A stretch of 64,000 nt of DNA, from positions 868,001 through 932,000 of the forward strand of contig NC_016946.1 in assembly GCF_000277125.1 (NCBI RefSeq), read 5' to 3'. Below are positions 63,876-64,000 of the stretch, piece after piece. The number at the start of each line of letters is the position of its first letter. Position 1 is the stretch's first letter. Below the pieces are notes generated by a model. It did no database searches, had not been told where the DNA came from, and was given only the letters and a program-made list of their open reading frames with translations. Source of the DNA: Mycobacterium intracellulare ATCC 13950. Its GTDB lineage: Bacteria; Actinomycetota; Actinomycetes; Mycobacteriales; Mycobacteriaceae. The translations under genes and the position numbers were made by a program.

Positions 63876-64000
63876 ATGGACCTTTTCGAGTATCAAGCAA
63901 AAGAATTGTTCGCCAAGCACAACGTACCGACTACGCCGGGACGCGTGACCGACACCGCCGAGGGCGCCCGCGAGATCGCCACCGAGATCGGCCGTCCGGT
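63876..64000 (+). CDS. sucC: Succinyl-CoA ligase beta subunit SucC, N-terminal fragment
   Basis: Forty-one codons of sucC are in the window; the gene continues beyond the right edge. The start [18 protein letters not shown] followed by [16 protein letters not shown] is the hallmark N-terminal ATP-grasp entry of ADP-forming succinyl-CoA synthetase beta chains. With SucD it converts succinyl-CoA to succinate with ATP or GTP formation in the TCA cycle. The position after the M23 peptidase gene is the same as in M. tuberculosis (Rv0951). Confidence 0.95.
   Translation, partial: MDLFEYQAKELFAKHNVPTTPGRVTDTAEGAREIATEIGRP

Overview
The window is high-GC actinobacterial DNA and almost certainly comes from a slow-growing Mycobacterium, with the M. 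avium complex as a good guess. The gene order follows M. tuberculosis from serC/Rv0885 to Rv0950c/sucC (comparison from memory of H37Rv, not run here). The protein families are also mycobacterial: PPE-SVP proteins, PrrA/PrrB, EchA6, F420-type luciferase-like oxidoreductases and the Ku/LigD pair. cobF and pdxH at this place argue against the M. tuberculosis complex itself.

Layout. 1-8.1 kb: the 5' end of serC, an AurF-like diiron oxygenase, fprB, a VOC protein, citA, pdxH, an amidohydrolase and the main citrate synthase gltA2. 8.1-13.7 kb: an FAD oxidoreductase, a DUF2630 protein, the prrA-prrB two-component system and accD3, all on the minus strand. 13.7-21.6 kb: a plus-strand run of echA6, an MBL hydrolase, a serine-hydrolase lipoprotein, the P-type ATPase ctpE, a small antitoxin-like/SRPBCC pair, a double VOC protein and a membrane protein. 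21.6-24.9 kb: a minus-strand operon of thiolase, carotenoid oxygenase and VOC protein. 24.9-32.1 kb: an accessory-looking stretch where the M. tuberculosis order is lost, with long gene-poor gaps, a DUF4185 exoprotein, small ORFs, two tandem PPE-SVP genes, an insertion-sequence-like repeat array and tRNA-Arg(CCU). 32.1-37.3 kb: mntH, a gamma-glutamylcyclotransferase/poly-gamma-glutamate-hydrolase fusion, an LLM oxidoreductase and a reductase/SDR pair. 37.5-41.9 kb: a phosphate uptake cluster of two tandem pstS genes, pstC and pstA, without pstB. 41.9-48.2 kb: the Ku/LigD end-joining locus with a PfkB kinase between the two genes, and a FAH-MBL fusion coupled to ligD. 48.2-56.2 kb: a methyltransferase, an enoyl-CoA hydratase, a 56-bp tandem repeat, an LLM oxidoreductase, a STAS/anti-sigma protein, a monooxygenase-diiron oxygenase pair, cobF and a full-length Fpg/Nei glycosylase. 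56.2-64 kb: an SDR, pgi, chorismate mutase, uvrD1, a membrane protein, an M23 peptidase and the start of sucC.

Themes. Central carbon metabolism is served by two citrate synthases, pgi, sucC and chorismate mutase. Lipid and sterol-type redox is served by thiolase, enoyl-CoA hydratases, SDRs, LLM proteins and KstR-like operators. Metal and phosphate uptake (mntH, ctpE, pst) and DNA repair (ku, ligD, uvrD1, fpg-like) form further groups. No CRISPR array, prophage or intact insertion sequence is visible. The most interesting non-coding signals are four. One is an operator-like motif shared by the two AurF-type genes. Another is a MIRU-like element present once at 3.1 kb and as a tandem array at 50 kb, each time supplying the first bases of a minus-strand stop codon. 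The third is a four-unit repeat beside tRNA-Arg that looks like a solo transposon end. The fourth is a ten-codon leader ORF overlapping the start of the STAS/anti-sigma gene.
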